From: JADKBO01 sp965230345
GTDB lineage: Bacteria; Bacteroidota; Bacteroidia; Chitinophagales; Saprospiraceae
Assembly (NCBI GenBank): GCA_965230345.1
Contig: CBDDKR010000001.1
Location: 620,001-684,000 of the forward strand
Reading direction: 5' to 3'
DNA length: 64,000 nt
Shown: piece after piece, positions 52,520 to 62,900 of the stretch
How positions within the stretch are numbered: the stretch's first letter is position 1
Layout: the number at the start of each line of letters is the position of its first letter
Program-made: the position numbers and the translations under genes
Notes under the pieces: generated by a model
Told to the model about the DNA's origin: nothing
Databases searched by the model: none
What the model saw: the letters and a program-made list of their open reading frames with translations, nothing else

Positions 52520-53578
52520 ATGAGGCTTGGGGTTTCAATAGTGTTTTTATGTTTTTTAGTTAACCTTTTAAGTTCACAATCAATAAGTATTGAGAAAGTC
52601 TCCCCAGAGACTAAAGGCTTTTCTTCTGAAAAATTAGATTCTCTGGGAATCTTATTGGATGAAAAAGGATCGTCATCACTTTTGATTCTTGTTGATGGAC
52701 AAGTTGTATATTCTTGGGGCGATATATACAAAAGACACTTAGTTCATTCTATTCGGAAGTCACTTCTAAATTCTTTAATCGGTATCCATGTTTCTAAGGG
52801 AATTATTGATACCAATGCAACGCTCTTAGATGTAGGAATAGATGATTTTCCTAATACGCTTAACGAAGTGGAAAAGTCTGCACGAGTAGCTGATTTGTTG
52901 AAATCTAAATCAGGTGTATACCTTCCCGCAGCAGCAGTGACACCGGCTATGATGAAATCTATGCCTGAACGCAATGAATATTTGCCAGGTGAGCATTTTT
53001 ATTACAACAATTGGGATTTTAATGCATTAGGTTACATCTTGGAGAAGACATGTGAAAAATCAATATTCGATATGTTTCTGGAGGAAATAGCCCTTCCATT
53101 GGGTATGACTTATAGAGCAAATATTCAATCTTTATATAGTCCTCCTTTGAATAATAATGTGCCCCATGTAGATGGTTTTTATCAATTTGAATTGGATAAA
53201 TCACAATTTCCAGCCTATCATTTTAGGTTGAATACATTGGACTTGGCAAAATTTGGACAGCTATATCTTAATGAAGGGAAATGGAATGGTGTTCAAATCA
53301 TTGATCCTAATTGGATTCAGCTTTCAACCAAGCCTTATTCGGATACATATAAGCCTGCGGGATTAGCATATGGTATGCTTTGGAAGGTTCTAAAGAAGAC
53401 CTCATTTCGAGACACTAGATCTTATTATCATACAGGATTAGGTGTTCACATGTTAGCTGTTTACCCCAAATATAATATGGTAGTGGTGCATAGAGTTGAT
53501 ACAGAAAAGGATTTTGAATTTACGGAAGTTGATTTAAGAATGATCATTGGTAAGGTGTGGGAGGCAAAGGTAAATTAG
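52520..53578 (+). CDS. exported serine hydrolase (beta-lactamase/class C fold)
   Basis: The signal peptide ends LLSSQ. The motifs are intact: SIRK (77-80, Ser77/Lys80), a Y-x-N element in FYYNNW (161-164) and HTG in YYHTGLG near residue 310 in the KTG position. Length (352 aa) matches the fold. In Bacteroidota such enzymes include esterases, D-amino peptidases and EstB-like proteins, so a beta-lactamase role is not implied. It is intact, unlike the homologue at 6218. It follows the T9SS gene by 135 bases and is probably transcribed alone. Confidence 0.87.
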   Translation: MRLGVSIVFLCFLVNLLSSQSISIEKVSPETKGFSSEKLDSLGILLDEKGSSSLLILVDGQVVYSWGDIYKRHLVHSIRKSLLNSLIGIHVSKGIIDTNATLLDVGIDDFPNTLNEVEKSARVADLLKSKSGVYLPAAAVTPAMMKSMPERNEYLPGEHFYYNNWDFNALGYILEKTCEKSIFDMFLEEIALPLGMTYRANIQSLYSPPLNNNVPHVDGFYQFELDKSQFPAYHFRLNTLDLAKFGQLYLNEGKWNGVQIIDPNWIQLSTKPYSDTYKPAGLAYGMLWKVLKKTSFRDTRSYYHTGLGVHMLAVYPKYNMVVVHRVDTEKDFEFTEVDLRMIIGKVWEAKVN

Positions 53579-53735
53579 GGTTTATAAAGATAAGATAGTA
53601 TTGTTATTGAAAAATATGATTTTGTATTTTATTGATAGTTAGTGTTTTGTGGGTGCTGAGTTGAAATTAGTTGTGTTTATTGGAACAATTCGTAAGGCTG
53701 ATTTGTATGTTATGCATTAAACAAATCAACTTTAT

Positions 53736-55673
53736 ATGAATTTTAAAATTACCATTTTAGTATTGTTTTTACCATTATTATTAGTATCACAACAGAATAT
53801 TGATACTATTAATGTTTATACCACACAACTTCCTCAGAAACTTCATGAGACTGGACGTAGTGTTACTGTGATTGATAGAAGTCAAATCGACCAAATTGCT
53901 GCAACATCTATTGATGAAATCCTTCAAACTGTAACAGGAGTAGAAATACAATCTAGGGGAGGATTCGGTGTTCAAGGTGATATCCTTCTAAGAGGAGCAA
54001 CTTTTACACAGGTTTTGGTATTGGTAGACGGTATGAAAATCAATGACCCTTTAACAGGGCATTTCAATAGTTACATTCCCGTTACTCCCGCAGAAATTGA
54101 AAGAATCGAAGTGCTTCGTGGCCCTGCTGCTGCAATGTTTGGTGCTGATGCTGTAGGAGGCGTTATTAATATTATTACCAGAACATTTGCCAACAAAGCT
54201 GGAGGACTAAGCTTAGGAGGTGAAATCAATTTTGGTGAGGAAAACCTTATTCATTCTAACCAAGGATTTTCCATGAAGAGAGGTAAAACATCCATTGGCG
54301 GAGGCTTCTCTATGAATCAATCAGATGGACAAGAGGCACAGTCATGGATAGTCGATAGTACTTTAACCGAAGTTCCGTATAGAAGCTTTTTCGATGTTAA
54401 AACGGTCGGATTTTCTGTTGGTCATCAATTAAGTGAAGAGTGGTTTGTCAATGCCAGAACATCATTTGATCATAGAGACTTTGATGCTAGGTATTTTTAC
54501 ACATCTAGTTCATTTGATAAATCAGTTGAAACAGTTTCGAACTGGACGAATCATCTTCAAGTTAGACATATTGGATCTAAAGGGGCGACGGATTACAACA
54601 TAGCTTATAAGTACAATACAGATAAGTTCGTCTTTAGTCCGGATTTTCCATCTACCAATAATCACAAAACTCAATATTTGAATCTTGTGGTAAATCATAC
54701 TCAGATGATCAATGACGATTTGTCTCTAAAGTTTGGAGGACAAGTCGATAGGAGAACCATCGAAAGTAATGATAGAGGTGATCATGAAGATTTGCACTAT
54801 GGATTGTACGCGTCAGGGCTTTATAAGTTGAATAATTTGAATTTATCGTTGAGCTTGCGTGGAGATTATGATGATAACTATGAATTGGAAGTGACTCCTC
54901 AATTTAATGCATCATATGCCTTACCAAATGTTGTATTTAGAGCAGGAGCGGGTAGAAGTATTCGAGCGGCAGATTATACAGAAAGATACGTATCCAATAC
55001 TTTGGTTAACTTAACCCCAGGAAGAAGTTTGGGAAATCCCGATTTGAAGGCAGAAAGTGGGTGGTCCGAAGAAATGGGAATTGATTTATATCCTACGAAG
55101 TATTTTAATTTCAAAACTACTGCATTTGCAAGGCAATCGGATAACTTAATTGATTATGTTGAGACCAATCAATCTGACATTGGATCTGTAAGTGAAGTTG
55201 GATCACTTCAGGAAGGCGCAGATTATTTCTTTGCAAAGAATATTAGTAATGTTAATACTGTTGGAGTAGAGGCTGAAACGAATTGGAGTCTTGAGCTGAC
55301 AAAAGACATCAAATTGAAATGGAAGCTGGGGTATACTTACTTAAAAACATCAAATGATGATGATGTTATTTCTGTTTATATTTCTAGCCACGCCAATCAC
55401 TTAGTTTCTTCTGACCTACAATTAGAGGCTTATGGGTTTAGTCTTGGTTTTAGTAGTTTATTTAAGGAAAGAGATGATTCTTCCGCTCCAGCGATAAATC
55501 AAGAATTGAAATCTGAGTACTTCGTAAATAATCTACAGTTAGGATATAAGTTATTGGAAAATGTAGGACTTAATCTACAGATTCAAAACGTATTTGATGA
55601 GCGATATTACAACATCTTAGGTGCTAAAATGCCTAGTAGATGGATTATGGCTGGTCTAAAATGGAATATCTAA
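53736..55673 (+). CDS. TonB-dependent receptor, BtuB-like
   Basis: The signal peptide ends LLVSQ. The plug (about 25-140) has VTVIDRSQIDQIAATSIDEILQ, LLRGATFTQVLVLVDGMKIND and RIEVLRGPAAAMFGADAVGGVINI. The barrel then runs to the end, closing QNVFDERYYNILGAKMPSRWIMAGLKWNI. This style resembles BtuB and other cofactor or metal-chelate receptors. There is no STN and no carboxypeptidase-regulatory domain. The ligand is not known: no cobalamin riboswitch was recognised upstream. It ends 30 bases before the convergent OxyR gene. Confidence 0.85.
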   Translation: MNFKITILVLFLPLLLVSQQNIDTINVYTTQLPQKLHETGRSVTVIDRSQIDQIAATSIDEILQTVTGVEIQSRGGFGVQGDILLRGATFTQVLVLVDGMKINDPLTGHFNSYIPVTPAEIERIEVLRGPAAAMFGADAVGGVINIITRTFANKAGGLSLGGEINFGEENLIHSNQGFSMKRGKTSIGGGFSMNQSDGQEAQSWIVDSTLTEVPYRSFFDVKTVGFSVGHQLSEEWFVNARTSFDHRDFDARYFYTSSSFDKSVETVSNWTNHLQVRHIGSKGATDYNIAYKYNTDKFVFSPDFPSTNNHKTQYLNLVVNHTQMINDDLSLKFGGQVDRRTIESNDRGDHEDLHYGLYASGLYKLNNLNLSLSLRGDYDDNYELEVTPQFNASYALPNVVFRAGAGRSIRAADYTERYVSNTLVNLTPGRSLGNPDLKAESGWSEEMGIDLYPTKYFNFKTTAFARQSDNLIDYVETNQSDIGSVSEVGSLQEGADYFFAKNISNVNTVGVEAETNWSLELTKDIKLKWKLGYTYLKTSNDDDVISVYISSHANHLVSSDLQLEAYGFSLGFSSLFKERDDSSAPAINQELKSEYFVNNLQLGYKLLENVGLNLQIQNVFDERYYNILGAKMPSRWIMAGLKWNI

Positions 55674-55702
55674 TTTGAAGAAATAGTACGATCTTATGTC
55701 CA

Positions 55703-56638
55703 TTAGATAGGAGAGAGTATTTCAGATGATTCCATGTTAGGAATGATGGGATTGATGATTGATTGAATCTGATGTTTTAGAGTTTTTACCAACTCTAGTT
55801 TGACAAAGTGATCATGATGGATCAACCCAATATTTCGTACAGGAGTTTGATCAGATTTGAAATTATACACATTGTTTTTATCTTCTTCAGATAATTCAAG
55901 TGTGCTTAGATAAGGGAGTATAGTTACTCCCTTATTTTGTTTTACAAAGTGCATCAGATTTGAAATAGATCCGGTTTTAAGATTCACATTGTATGGGTAA
56001 GAGTTTTGACTATTTCGAATATCACAGAGTGTTTGTACCTGTGTTCTAAGACAATGTCCTTCAGAAAGAAGCCAAAGTCGATTTACATCGATTTGATTTT
56101 CCAAAATTGGATCATTAAATTCTTGTTGAGAGTCGTAAAGAACAAAAGGTTCTAAGTAGAGCGATTCCTCTTGGATATAGGCCATTTGTAAAGGGACTGC
56201 AAGAATCCCAATATCCAAATCTCTATTCAGAATAGATTTGGTTATCTCATGAGTAGTTAACTCACTGATCTCAAAAGTAATGTTTGGAAACTTTCTCGAG
56301 AATGGGCCTACGATCTTTGGTAAGAGGTACGGGGCAATGGTCGGAATCACCCCAATGGACACATGTCCGGTATGAATGCCTTTGCAAATTTGAGATAAAT
56401 CTTGTAAGGCATTAATCTCTTCTTGAATTCTTTTAATTTGATCAATGATAAGACGTCCTTCTTTAGTGGGTTTTATAGGTTTCTTTCTTCTATCAAAAAG
56501 TTGAATGCCCATTTCACCTTCAAATCTTCCCACCATTGTACTTAAAGTGGATTGAGTAATATAACAATGTTCAGCTGCTAGACCGAAACTTAAGAATTTG
56601 TCTACTGCAAGGATATATTCAAATTGTCTAGTATTCAT
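55703..56638 (-). CDS. oxyR: LysR-family peroxide regulator OxyR
   Basis: A LysR HTH (about 1-65) with SFGLAAEHCYITQSTLSTMV is followed by the substrate-like regulatory domain. Two cysteines in LLSEGHCLRTQVQTLC lie at 196 and 205, with the nine-residue spacing of OxyR's redox pair (Cys199/Cys208 in E. coli). The protein senses hydrogen peroxide by disulfide formation and activates defence genes. It is divergent from katG over a 90-base gap, the classical arrangement. Repeated TAGATAAC motifs on the minus strand in that gap may be binding sites. Confidence 0.92.
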   Translation of the reverse strand: MNTRQFEYILAVDKFLSFGLAAEHCYITQSTLSTMVGRFEGEMGIQLFDRRKKPIKPTKEGRLIIDQIKRIQEEINALQDLSQICKGIHTGHVSIGVIPTIAPYLLPKIVGPFSRKFPNITFEISELTTHEITKSILNRDLDIGILAVPLQMAYIQEESLYLEPFVLYDSQQEFNDPILENQIDVNRLWLLSEGHCLRTQVQTLCDIRNSQNSYPYNVNLKTGSISNLMHFVKQNKGVTILPYLSTLELSEEDKNNVYNFKSDQTPVRNIGLIHHDHFVKLELVKTLKHQIQSIINPIIPNMESSEILSPI

Positions 56639-56728
56639 TATTGATGTTATCTATATTGTTATCTAAACTATCGTTTTTATCAATAACGAAGGGGATGTAA
56701 TTTTGTTTCATAATCAAAAAAATAAATC
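56639..56728. promoter_or_regulatory. oxyR-katG divergent control region
   Basis: In 90 bases, TAATTTTG (56698-56705) fits the -7 element for katG; a good -33 TTG is not seen, as expected of an activator-dependent promoter. On the minus strand, TAGATAAC occurs twice (TTTAGATAACAATATAGATAAC), a possible OxyR site. The match to the E. coli ATAG-N7-CTAT pattern is only partial. Confidence 0.5.
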
Positions 56729-58948
56729 ATGTCCGGTAATCAAGAAACAAAAAATCAAATCTCCAAGTGTCCTTTTCATAATAGTTCAAAGGGAAAGCAA
56801 TCGATCATTAGTACACAGAATAAAGATTGGTGGCCAAATGCACTAGATGTATCAATTTTAAGACAAAATGGAGTAGAATCTAATCCATTACCAGAAAGAT
56901 ATAATTATAGAGAAGCATTTTTATCCTTAGATTTAAACGAAGTAAAGGCAGATTTACATGAGTTAATGACGCAGTCTCAGGATTGGTGGCCAGCTGATTT
57001 TGGACACTATGGACCATTATTCGTACGAATGGCTTGGCATAGTGCAGGTACCTATAGAGTGACTGATGGACGTGGTGGTGGATCTACGGGGTCGCAAAGA
57101 TTTGCACCATTAAATAGTTGGCCAGATAATGCAAATTTAGATAAAGCTAGATTATTATTATGGCCCATAAAACAGAAGTATGGGAGGAAAATTTCATGGG
57201 CGGATTTAATGATTTTAGCAGGAAATTGTGCGCTTGAATCGATGGGGTTGAAGACTTATGGTTTTGCTGGTGGGCGAGAAGACGTATGGCAGCCAGAATC
57301 GGATATAAATTGGGGAAGTGAAAAGAAATGGTTAGGAGATAAGAGGTATTCCGAAGATCGTGATTTGGATAATCCTCTTGCGGCTGTCCAAATGGGGTTG
57401 ATCTATGTCAACCCAGAAGGCCCAAATGGCGTTCCTGATCCTCTTAAAGCAGCCATAGACATTAGAGAAACATTTAAAAGGATGGCTATGAATGATTATG
57501 AAACCGTGGCATTAATAGCAGGTGGACATACTTTTGGAAAAGCGCATGGGGCATCTACTCCAGAAAATAATGTTGGAAAAGAACCTGAAGCGGCAGAAAT
57601 AGAGCACATGGGGATGGGCTGGATTAGTTCATATCGAAAAGGAAATGCTGAAGATACCATCACAAGTGGAATAGAGGGGACATGGACGTCTACTCCAAGC
57701 AAGTGGAGTAATGACTTTTTTAAAAATCTATTTAAATACGAGTGGGAATTGACCAAGAGCCCCGCTGGTGCTTTTCAGTGGCAACCTAAAAACTTTGACG
57801 AAATAGATCGTGTACCTGATGCACATGTGAAAGATTTATATCACAAACCATTCATGCTTACCACAGATTTGTCTCTAAAATATGATCCTGAATATCTTAA
57901 AATTTCAAAACGCTTCTTAGAGAATCCGGACGAGTTTGCAGAGGCATTTGCGAAAGCTTGGTATAAGTTGACCCATAGAGACCTTGGCCCTCATAGTCGA
58001 TTTTTAGGAGCGGAAGTGCCAAGTGAGCAATTGATTTGGCAAGACCCATTACCTCAAGAGAGTAAAAGCCAATTATCTAAAAAGGATATTCTAACACTGA
58101 AGCAAATGATTTCGGCTTCATCTTTAGCTTCAAAAGATCTGATGTATACTGCTTGGTCAGCAGCATCGACCTATAGGGATTCAGATAAAAGGGGAGGAGC
58201 GAATGGTGCAAGGATTCAATTACTCCCTCAGAGAGAATGGAAGGTAAATATGCCAAAAGAGTTGAATACGGTATTAAACGAATTGAACAAGGTGAAGTTG
58301 AATTTTGATACATCAAATCCAGATGGAATGAAAGTATCAATGGCTGACTTAATTGTCTTTGGAGGACAAATTGGGCTGGAGCAGATTTTAAAAGAATCTG
58401 AAGTTTCTACAGAGATAGAATTTCACTCTGGAAGGGTAGATGCCACACAAGAAGATACAGATATTGAATCAATGAATGTATTGTATCCAATAGCTGATGG
58501 TTTTAGAAATTTTTGTTTGCCACAATTGAATAATGAAGCAGAAAGGTTATTGATAGATAAAGCACAATTGCTGACATTATCTATACCCGAAATGGTTGCT
58601 CTTATTGGAGGATTTAGAACGATTAACTTAAATTATAATCATTCGAGTTTAGGAATATTAACTGACAAGCCAGGGCGAATTTCCAACGATTTTTTTAGGA
58701 ATATCCTTGATATGGAAATATTGTGGAGACCAGATGAAGATAGTGATGGGTACTTTATTGGGTTTGATCGAAAGTCGAGAATTCAAAAATGGAGAGCAAG
58801 TAGGGTGGATTTAATCTTTGCATCTAATTCAGAGTTAAGAGCCATGAGTGAATATTATGGCTCCAATGACGGAGAGCAACAATTGATCACTGATTTTGTC
58901 AAAGCATGGCAAAAGGTGATGAATTTGGATCGCTTTGATTTGAAATAA
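56729..58948 (+). CDS. katG: catalase-peroxidase KatG
   Basis: A heme enzyme that decomposes hydrogen peroxide by catalase and peroxidase activity. The 739 residues fit the two-domain family. The distal site MAWHS has Arg100, Trp103 and His104; the proximal His267 is in AGGHTFGKAHG. The covalent Met-Tyr-Trp adduct should form from Trp103, Tyr226 (LIYVNPEGPNG) and Met252 (RMAMND), with the same 26-residue Tyr-Met distance as in M. tuberculosis (229/255). No signal peptide, so it is cytosolic. It is divergent from oxyR, which should control it. Confidence 0.95.
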   Translation: MSGNQETKNQISKCPFHNSSKGKQSIISTQNKDWWPNALDVSILRQNGVESNPLPERYNYREAFLSLDLNEVKADLHELMTQSQDWWPADFGHYGPLFVRMAWHSAGTYRVTDGRGGGSTGSQRFAPLNSWPDNANLDKARLLLWPIKQKYGRKISWADLMILAGNCALESMGLKTYGFAGGREDVWQPESDINWGSEKKWLGDKRYSEDRDLDNPLAAVQMGLIYVNPEGPNGVPDPLKAAIDIRETFKRMAMNDYETVALIAGGHTFGKAHGASTPENNVGKEPEAAEIEHMGMGWISSYRKGNAEDTITSGIEGTWTSTPSKWSNDFFKNLFKYEWELTKSPAGAFQWQPKNFDEIDRVPDAHVKDLYHKPFMLTTDLSLKYDPEYLKISKRFLENPDEFAEAFAKAWYKLTHRDLGPHSRFLGAEVPSEQLIWQDPLPQESKSQLSKKDILTLKQMISASSLASKDLMYTAWSAASTYRDSDKRGGANGARIQLLPQREWKVNMPKELNTVLNELNKVKLNFDTSNPDGMKVSMADLIVFGGQIGLEQILKESEVSTEIEFHSGRVDATQEDTDIESMNVLYPIADGFRNFCLPQLNNEAERLLIDKAQLLTLSIPEMVALIGGFRTINLNYNHSSLGILTDKPGRISNDFFRNILDMEILWRPDEDSDGYFIGFDRKSRIQKWRASRVDLIFASNSELRAMSEYYGSNDGEQQLITDFVKAWQKVMNLDRFDLK

Positions 58949-59241
58949 GCTATGATCTGATGTGAAAATTTTAAATGGTTGAAAGTTAATCGTATTCAAC
59001 TAAGTGGATACCTCCAAGTGTATTTATATCGGTTTGTAAATTTAAGCTAGATAATTAAAGCGTTAGTAGAAAAAGTGTTTTGACTTTATGATATATAGTA
59101 TAAATTGTGTGGTGAAGCAATATGGTGATTAAAACTTATGGTTTCTGCGTCTAAAACTTTGTGTTGTAGGTTTGATATTTTATGTATTATTGCAGTCCTT
59201 TGAATCGCTATAATTTGAATTATTAACAATTAATCAACTAC

Positions 59242-60564
59242 ATGAGAAGAATTACTTTATCTACGTTGCTGGTGTCTTTGTCCATAATGGTTTTTGGGCA
59301 AATGAATAAGATCCAGTTTGAACAATTTACATTGGATAATGGTTTGCATGTGATCCTTCATCAAGATAAGAGCACGCCAATTGTTGCGGTATCTGTGATG
59401 TATCACGTAGGATCAAAAAATGAGAACCCCGATAAAACAGGTTTTGCACACTTTTTTGAACACTTACTTTTTGAAGGAAGTGAAAACATTGGTAGAGGTG
59501 AGTTTGATAAATATATCGAAAAAGCAGGTGGAACGCTAAATGCGAACACGTCTTACGATAGAACATATTACTTCGAAATTCTACCAAGTAATCAATTGGA
59601 GTTAGGACTTTGGTTAGAGTCTGAAAGAATGTTACACGCCAAAGTAGAAGATGTTGGTATCGAAACTCAAAGAGAAGTTGTAAAAGAAGAGAGAAGACAA
59701 AGGATCGATAATCAACCTTATGGTTCTCTGCTGGAGGAAGTCATGAAAAGAGCATTTACAAAGCATCCTTACAGATGGCCAATCATTGGATCTATGGATC
59801 ACTTAAATGCTGCAGAAGAGGCTGACTATAAAAACTTTTATGCTGATTTTTATGTGCCAAACAATGCCGTACTTTCTATTGCAGGTGACTTAGATTATAA
59901 GACAACCAAAGCTATGGTTGAGAAGTACTTTGGATCTATTCCTGCTAAAAAAGGACCAATTTATCGTCCAAGTATTGTTGAGCCACCTTTGGCAGGTGAG
60001 GTAAGAGATACTGTTTACGATAATATTCAATTACCCGCAGTTGTTCAAGCTTATAGAATTCCTGCTCAAGGAACAAAAGACTATTATGCAGTTTCTATGT
60101 TAGGTCAATTGTTGTCTCAAGGAGAATCTTCAAGATTGTACAGAGCTCTTGTTGACGAACAACAAAAAGCTCTATATGTAGGTAATTTTCCTCTTGGATT
60201 GGAGGATCCAGGCATCTCTATCGCCTTTGGTATTGCCAATATGGGAGTTGAACTTACAGATCTAGAAAATTCGATCAACGAAGTAATTGAAAAGTCTGGT
60301 AAAGAATTAATGAGCGATGAAGAATTCCAAAAGTTGAGAAATCAAGTTGAAAATGATTTTGTATCCAATAACTCTAGAGTTGCAGGAATCGCTGAGAATT
60401 TAGCAAACTACCATATGTATTTTGGTGATGCAGAATTGATAAATACGGAGTTGCAGAGATATCTTGACGTAACCAAAGAAGATATCCTTGAAGCAGCTAA
60501 GAAGTATTTTAATAAGGATAATAGAGTAGTGCTTTACTATCTACCAAAAAGTGCTACACCTTAA
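59242..60564 (+). CDS. exported M16-family zinc peptidase, catalytic subunit
   Basis: The signal peptide ends VFGQ. The inverted zinc motif HFFEH (70-74) and the distant ligand Glu150 in REVVKEERR are in the proper 76-residue spacing. The remaining helices follow the M16 pattern (AGIAENLANYHMYFGD). Length (440 aa) is that of a half-size subunit. It should act with the inactive paralogue encoded 49 bases downstream, as in other two-subunit M16 enzymes, cutting peptides in the periplasm. The substrate is not known. Confidence 0.9.
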   Translation: MRRITLSTLLVSLSIMVFGQMNKIQFEQFTLDNGLHVILHQDKSTPIVAVSVMYHVGSKNENPDKTGFAHFFEHLLFEGSENIGRGEFDKYIEKAGGTLNANTSYDRTYYFEILPSNQLELGLWLESERMLHAKVEDVGIETQREVVKEERRQRIDNQPYGSLLEEVMKRAFTKHPYRWPIIGSMDHLNAAEEADYKNFYADFYVPNNAVLSIAGDLDYKTTKAMVEKYFGSIPAKKGPIYRPSIVEPPLAGEVRDTVYDNIQLPAVVQAYRIPAQGTKDYYAVSMLGQLLSQGESSRLYRALVDEQQKALYVGNFPLGLEDPGISIAFGIANMGVELTDLENSINEVIEKSGKELMSDEEFQKLRNQVENDFVSNNSRVAGIAENLANYHMYFGDAELINTELQRYLDVTKEDILEAAKKYFNKDNRVVLYYLPKSATP

Positions 60565-60613
60565 TTTATTTTATCAATCGCTATATAGTTAAAAACGGAT
60601 TAAAAAACAGAAT

Positions 60614-62743
60614 ATGAATAAACTAAAATATATAGGTCTTTTATCATTTGCTTTCCTATTTGTTCAGTGTAGCAAAAAGAATGTTGATAAAATGACAAAG
60701 GCAGAACCAATTGACCATTCCTTCAGAAATATGGCTCCTAAAGCTGGACCAGCTAGGACGGTTGAAATTGGCAATTACTCTTCATTTGACATGGATAATG
60801 GTTTAAAGGTAATTGTAGTTGAAAATCATAAATTACCAAGAGTCTCTTATCAAGTTTCGTTACTCCATGCTCCTATATTGGAAGGTGATAATGCTGGATA
60901 TGTCTCTATGGCTGGTGATCTTTTGAGTACTGGGACAAAAAGCATGAGCAAAGCTCAGATCGATGAGAAAATTGATTTCTACGGAGCCAATTTCAATACT
61001 TCTAGTTCAGGTATGTACATGTCTTCATTGAAAAAGCACTCTAGTGAATTACTGAAGGTGTTTACAGATGTATTGTATAATCCAAGTTTTCCAGAAGATG
61101 AGTTTGAAAAGGCAAAGAGTCAGACTTTATCTGGTTTAGCTTCGCAAAAGACAGATCCAAGTAGTATTTCTTCCAATGTCAGTAGTGTAGTCCTATATGG
61201 AAATGATCACCCATACGGAGAAGTGCAAACAGAGCAGTCTACCAAAAATATTACTTTAGATGATTGTAAATCTTATTACAACAATTTCTTCAAGCCTAAT
61301 AATGCTTACTTAATTATTGTAGGAGATATAACATTAGATGAGGCAAAGTCAATTGCTTATAACAATTTTTCTAGATGGAAGTCAGGAAAGGTTAATGTAA
61401 AAAAACACGCTTTACCTATGGCTCCTAAGGGTAATCAAGTGGCATTCGCACATAAAGATGGTGCGGTTCAGTCCGTATTAAGAGTGACTTACCCTGTGGA
61501 CTTGCACCCAACTTCTCCGGATGTATTAAAAGCAACTGCGATGAATCAAATCCTTGGAGGTGGTGTATTCTCTGGTAGATTGATGCAGAATTTGAGAGAA
61601 GACAAGGCGTATACCTATGGTTGTCGATCACAATTATCTTCGGATCAAATGGTTGGAGCATTTAATGCTGGAGCAAGTGTGAGAAATGAGGTAACGGATA
61701 GTTCGATACATGAGATTATTTATGAGATGAATCGTATGGTTGAAGAGCCTGTTGCTGCGGATGATTTACAATTGATTAAAAATAGTATGGCTGGAAGTTT
61801 TGCTAGATCATTAGAAAGTCCACAGACTATTGCAAGATTTGCTAGAAACATATATAAGTATGATCTTCCTAAGGATTATTATGCTACCTATCTTTCAAGA
61901 TTAGAGGCTATTACTCCAATGGATATAACTGCAATGGCTAAAAAATACATCAAGCCAGAGAATGCGCACATCGTTGTAGTTGGGAATAAAGACGATGTAG
62001 CTGAATCTTTATTGCGATTTGATTCAGATAACAAGATTGATTATTATGGAGCTTATGGAGAACCTGTAAACTATAGTAATAAAATGGTTCCAGACGGAAT
62101 TACAGCGAAATCTGTCATTGAAGACTATATTTCTTCTATTGGGGGAAAAGATAAATTGGATGCAGTTAATAATCTTACGACAATCGGTGGAATGGCTATA
62201 ATGGGGCAGAATGCAGGATTGACGGTTAAGGTGACCAGAGATGGGAAAATGTTGAACAAAATGACGATGGGAGGTCAAGTAATGCAAGAGCAAAAGTTTG
62301 ATGGAACCAAAGCTTCAGTTTCGGCTATGGGATCTTCAAAGGTATTGACATCAGATGATCCAGAATATGCGAGTATAAAGTCTGAAGCGGTGTTGTTTGA
62401 GCAAGTTGAGTACTTGACTGATGCTTACAATTTGGAGCTTAAAGGGATTGAGTCTTTCGAAGGTCAGGATTGTTACAAGATGATTGTGAAAAATGGTGAT
62501 AATACAGAAACTCAGTTTTATGCTACAAGCAATAATCTTTTAGTAGGATCAGTTGCATCTCAAGGTGAAGGTGAACAAGCTCAAGTAATAACGACTAAAT
62601 ATGAAGATTATAAGGATGTTAATGGTATTTTAATGCCTTATAAGATGACTATAATTGGTGCGGCGCCATTTCCATTGGAGATGATGGTTGAAAAATACGA
62701 GGTGAACACAGAAATACCTGCTTCAGAATTTGAAGTAAAGTAA
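60614..62743 (+). CDS. inactive M16-family partner lipoprotein with C-terminal extension
   Basis: The lipobox-like FVQC (Cys19) implies a lipoprotein. Residues about 55-490 are an M16 fold, but the HxxEH site is replaced (AGYVSMAGDLLS), so zinc cannot bind. R/Y-type C-terminal elements (SGRLMQNLREDKAYTY) remain, typical of the non-catalytic subunit. The last about 200 residues (SYISSIGGKDKLDAVNNLTTIGG ... VEKYEVNTEIP, from about 505) form an extra beta-rich domain resembling lipoprotein-carrier (LolA-like) folds. It should pair with the protein at 59242. The role of the extension is open. Confidence 0.87.
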   Translation: MNKLKYIGLLSFAFLFVQCSKKNVDKMTKAEPIDHSFRNMAPKAGPARTVEIGNYSSFDMDNGLKVIVVENHKLPRVSYQVSLLHAPILEGDNAGYVSMAGDLLSTGTKSMSKAQIDEKIDFYGANFNTSSSGMYMSSLKKHSSELLKVFTDVLYNPSFPEDEFEKAKSQTLSGLASQKTDPSSISSNVSSVVLYGNDHPYGEVQTEQSTKNITLDDCKSYYNNFFKPNNAYLIIVGDITLDEAKSIAYNNFSRWKSGKVNVKKHALPMAPKGNQVAFAHKDGAVQSVLRVTYPVDLHPTSPDVLKATAMNQILGGGVFSGRLMQNLREDKAYTYGCRSQLSSDQMVGAFNAGASVRNEVTDSSIHEIIYEMNRMVEEPVAADDLQLIKNSMAGSFARSLESPQTIARFARNIYKYDLPKDYYATYLSRLEAITPMDITAMAKKYIKPENAHIVVVGNKDDVAESLLRFDSDNKIDYYGAYGEPVNYSNKMVPDGITAKSVIEDYISSIGGKDKLDAVNNLTTIGGMAIMGQNAGLTVKVTRDGKMLNKMTMGGQVMQEQKFDGTKASVSAMGSSKVLTSDDPEYASIKSEAVLFEQVEYLTDAYNLELKGIESFEGQDCYKMIVKNGDNTETQFYATSNNLLVGSVASQGEGEQAQVITTKYEDYKDVNGILMPYKMTIIGAAPFPLEMMVEKYEVNTEIPASEFEVK

Positions 62744-62762
62744 AGATAAATGTTCTTTAATT

Positions 62763-62795
62763 AAAGAGGTCATACGGATAAAGTGTGGCCTCTTT
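62763..62795 (+). terminator. terminator after the M16 operon
   Basis: AAAGAGGTCATAC (62763-62775), loop GGATAAA, GTGTGGCCTCTTT (62783-62795), 13 pairs with two T:G, followed by GTATTT. Confidence 0.8.
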
Positions 62796-62892
62796 GTATT
62801 TAAATGCTACACTTAAGCTATCTAATACTACGATATATCGTGCCGATTTAAAATTATTACGAAAAATTCTAACAATTATGGGTTATTAATAA

Positions 62893-62900
62893 TATTTTTG
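62893..62900 (+). promoter_or_regulatory. candidate -7 element before the small lipoprotein
   Basis: TATTTTTG matches TAnnTTTG about 100 bases before the small lipoprotein start. No TTG at the right distance is seen, so the promoter is tentative. Confidence 0.3.

Noticed and set aside
53579..53735. Possible cobalamin riboswitch before the BtuB-like receptor
   Set aside because: No B12-box-like motif or folded core recognised in the 157-base gap.
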